From positions 1-30,552 of the IMG/VR virus record IMGVR_UViG_3300010354_017497: DNA of 30,552 nucleotides. One strand, 5' to 3'. Origin of the DNA: a virus. Shown here in pieces: positions 29,165 to 30,552 of the stretch (position 1 is the first letter of the stretch; every line of letters begins with the position of its first letter). The notes beneath the pieces are model-generated. The model did not search any database, had not been told where the DNA came from, and worked only from the letters and a program-made list of their open reading frames with translations. The translations under genes were made by a program, and so were the position numbers.

Positions 29165-29794
29165 ATGATCAATTTCACGCTCACACCCCCGCAGCGGGCA
29201 GCAGTCAGGAGGCAGCGCAGCCACCCGTTTCGATTCCTCATGGACCAGCCCCAGGAGTTCGATCGGGTGTACGCATGGAGCTCGTGGGCGGACGCCACCC
29301 AGCTGCACCGGATACACCCCACCGCCCGATCAGTGATCGACATCGGCTGCGGACAGGCCGGAGTGGCAGCCATACAGAACATCGTTTATGGCATGGAGGT
29401 ATATCTGATCGACGGCGCCCGCGAGGGCCAGCGTGACGCGGGCTATGAGTCGGCCGACAGCATGAACCACTACAGCACATGGTCGGACCTGCCCAGCACG
29501 CTCAAGGGGTGGGGCTGTGACATGAGCCGGGTGCATTTCGTGGAGATCGATTCGGCCCAGCGCTATCCATGGGGCGGAGTGGATCTGGTGCAGAGCCTGC
29601 ACAGTTGTGGTGCACACTATCCCATCTCAACCTACAACTGGCTGTATGATCTGGTGAACCGCTCGGGCACCCTGTACAGCTTTGTGATCTCGGATGAGGC
29701 CGCGGCGGAAATACCCGGGGAATTTGAGCTCATGCACACAGTGCCCATGATCAACTACCCACACCTAAAACATCGAGTGCTGCGAAGGGGTTGA
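29165..29794 (+). CDS. Class I SAM-dependent methyltransferase-like protein
   Basis: A 209-residue protein starting MINFTLTPPQRAA. The glycine-rich SAM-binding motif I, VIDIGCGQAGVAAI, is near residues 50-63, followed by an acidic residue at the end of strand 2 (V-Y-L-I-D-G-A), and a motif IV-like DLVQSLHSCG segment near 140. The frame is open back to 29003, but the extension has no start signal and overlaps the csp promoter region, so the 29165 ATG is chosen; the late-like box before it agrees. Substrate unknown. Very high G+C compared with the left part of the window. Confidence 0.75.
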   Translation: MINFTLTPPQRAAVRRQRSHPFRFLMDQPQEFDRVYAWSSWADATQLHRIHPTARSVIDIGCGQAGVAAIQNIVYGMEVYLIDGAREGQRDAGYESADSMNHYSTWSDLPSTLKGWGCDMSRVHFVEIDSAQRYPWGGVDLVQSLHSCGAHYPISTYNWLYDLVNRSGTLYSFVISDEAAAEIPGEFELMHTVPMINYPHLKHRVLRRG

Positions 29795-29859
29795 GCTGCC
29801 CAATCCTGACTGCCGTGCAAATTTTTCAATTTTGAGGTGCACCCGGGTGGGGCTGCTTT

Positions 29860-30126
29860 TCAGTGGCGATCTTTCCAGTGATTGACCCAGTTGTCGTGCG
29901 CCCGCTGCTCGTCGGTGCGGGTGTCTCTGTGGGGCACAAAAATGGCCAGCGCAAATATCAGCAGCAGCAGCCAAAAGTGCCAGACCAGCCATGCCGTGAA
30001 CGCCGCGCCCACTGTCCAGTACAGCCACTCTGCTGCCGTGAGAGAGCTGAAACGCTGACCCCAGCGAGACCGCAATTGCTGCCATTCGGTGGTGCTTTTC
30101 TTGGGTTTTTGTCTGCGAGTGGACAT
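29860..30126 (-). CDS. Small basic membrane protein
   Basis: An 88-residue protein starting MSTRRQKPKKSTTEW, with a basic N-terminus, a Trp-rich hydrophobic central part (about 33-63, probably two closely spaced membrane passes) and a charged C-terminus (HRDTRTDEQRAHDNW). The host-type promoter upstream has its -10 only 6 nt before this ATG, so the message is probably leaderless. The earlier in-frame ATG at 30147 lies between -35 and -10 and cannot be used from that promoter. Function unknown. Confidence 0.68.
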   Translation of the reverse strand: MSTRRQKPKKSTTEWQQLRSRWGQRFSSLTAAEWLYWTVGAAFTAWLVWHFWLLLLIFALAIFVPHRDTRTDEQRAHDNWVNHWKDRH

Positions 30127-30132
30127 GTGCGT

Positions 30133-30160
30133 ATTGTAGCACAGCAATGGATTTTGTCAA
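30133..30160 (-). promoter_or_regulatory. Strong host-type promoter TTGACA-16-TACAAT
   Basis: Minus strand: -35 TTGACA (30155-30160), 16-bp spacer, extended -10 TGCTACAAT (-10 at 30133-30138). It has the same spacing and extended -10 as the promoter at 28668-28695. Confidence 0.78.
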
Positions 30161-30552
30161 CCTGGGTAGCTGTGGGTATTTCCGCTAGCTGCGTTTTTTT
30201 TAATCAGGGGGTATTTTATCATCCAGGTGGTGATTTTTACACCATGGGGTGTTACAAAATGCCAAAAATCATTTCCAAAATAAAAAGCTATGCGACCAGG
30301 CCTCCGATGGAATCCGTTTTTCTTTTCGCCCCTGGCCGGATCCACCAAGAGCTTCTGAACTCTGTCAGGACCGGGCCAGTGTGCCACCCGTTCTACAACT
30401 TGTAATTGCACAAGTGTGCTTACCCTACACCCAGCTGCCAGCCACGGGCCGCGTGCCACTGTACTATCTAACACACGGAGCTCCACTTGTCAATACCCAG
30501 GTACAAGATCAACCCAGTGGTACGGCCCATTAACATTAGCTTACCACCTTGC
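30161..30552. other. Right-end region without a confident gene
   Basis: I see no convincing gene here. Several open frames exist on both strands but none shows a domain, a ribosome site or natural composition. The best candidate is a minus-strand frame from a GTG at 30459 to 30157 (about 100 residues), which would start about 6 nt downstream of the -10 of the promoter at 30465-30493. An untranslated RNA from the same promoter is the alternative. Confidence 0.35.
30465..30493 (-). promoter_or_regulatory. Probable host-type promoter
   Basis: Minus strand: -35 TTGACA (30488-30493), 17-bp spacer, extended -10 TGTTAGATA (-10 at 30465-30470). The -35 is perfect but the -10 is weaker. No clear gene follows within 300 nt. 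Confidence 0.5.

Noticed and set aside
30290-30360. A GGATCCACCA string that looked like a tRNA 3' end
   Set aside because: No T arm or other cloverleaf arms could be folded from the preceding bases.
1-30552. CRISPR arrays, insertion sequences or integrase/attachment sites
   Set aside because: No regularly spaced repeats, transposase or recombinase motifs were seen; the only long repeats are the DctP C-lobe tandem and the paralogous PP-loop genes.

Overview
The window looks like part of a T4-like myovirus genome, probably a marine phage with an AT-rich host. The evidence is a set of T4-type replication proteins (UvsW helicase, gp61 primase, gp41 helicase, a probable gp62 clamp-loader subunit), T4-type late promoters (TATAAATA and variants), very tight gene packing, two tRNA genes, and a large cargo of radical SAM, 2-oxoglutarate oxygenase and other metabolic-type genes. 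Host and marine origin are inferred from family resemblance; no search was run.

Layout. Positions 11-5424 (+) are a compact, mostly overlapping replication/recombination block: an unrecognised protein, UvsW, small conserved phage proteins, a gp62-like protein, a zinc-finger protein, a miniature DnaE-like protein and two tiny membrane proteins. Positions 5421-6629 hold a small minus-strand gene and a putative virion protein. Positions 6639-10919 (+) hold gp61 and gp41 with a radical SAM gene wedged between them and a TylF-like methyltransferase overlapping the end of gp41. Positions 10995-18762 are mixed-strand cargo: TauD-like oxygenase, two more radical SAM proteins, SGNH-like hydrolase, tRNA-Thr/tRNA-Ala pair, FTR1-type iron permease, small exported proteins, an Asp/Asn-hydroxylase-like protein and ClpP.

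Positions 18887-25723 (all minus) are the most unusual part. A full-length, signal-less TRAP (DctP-type) solute-binding protein is followed by an operon A1-B1-B2-A2, in which B1/B2 are paralogous asparagine-synthetase-type PP-loop ATPases and A1/A2 are paralogous unknown proteins. After these comes a second DctP that is physically split into an N-lobe gene and a C-lobe gene, with the C-lobe gene tandemly duplicated.

Positions 25863-30552 hold two more 2OG-oxygenase-like genes, a DUF1445/YcsI protein, a cold-shock protein, a methyltransferase and small membrane proteins. From about 27.4 kb the DNA becomes strikingly GC-rich compared with the 20-25 kb region, and minus-strand genes there have host-like -35/-10 promoters sharing the string GTGCTACA.

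Two promoter classes stand out: host-type (TTGACA with 16-17 bp spacing to TGCTACAAT) and T4 late-type (n[ACT]TAAATA). In ten genes the late-type box lies only 4-9 nt before the ATG, which would give leaderless or nearly leaderless messages.
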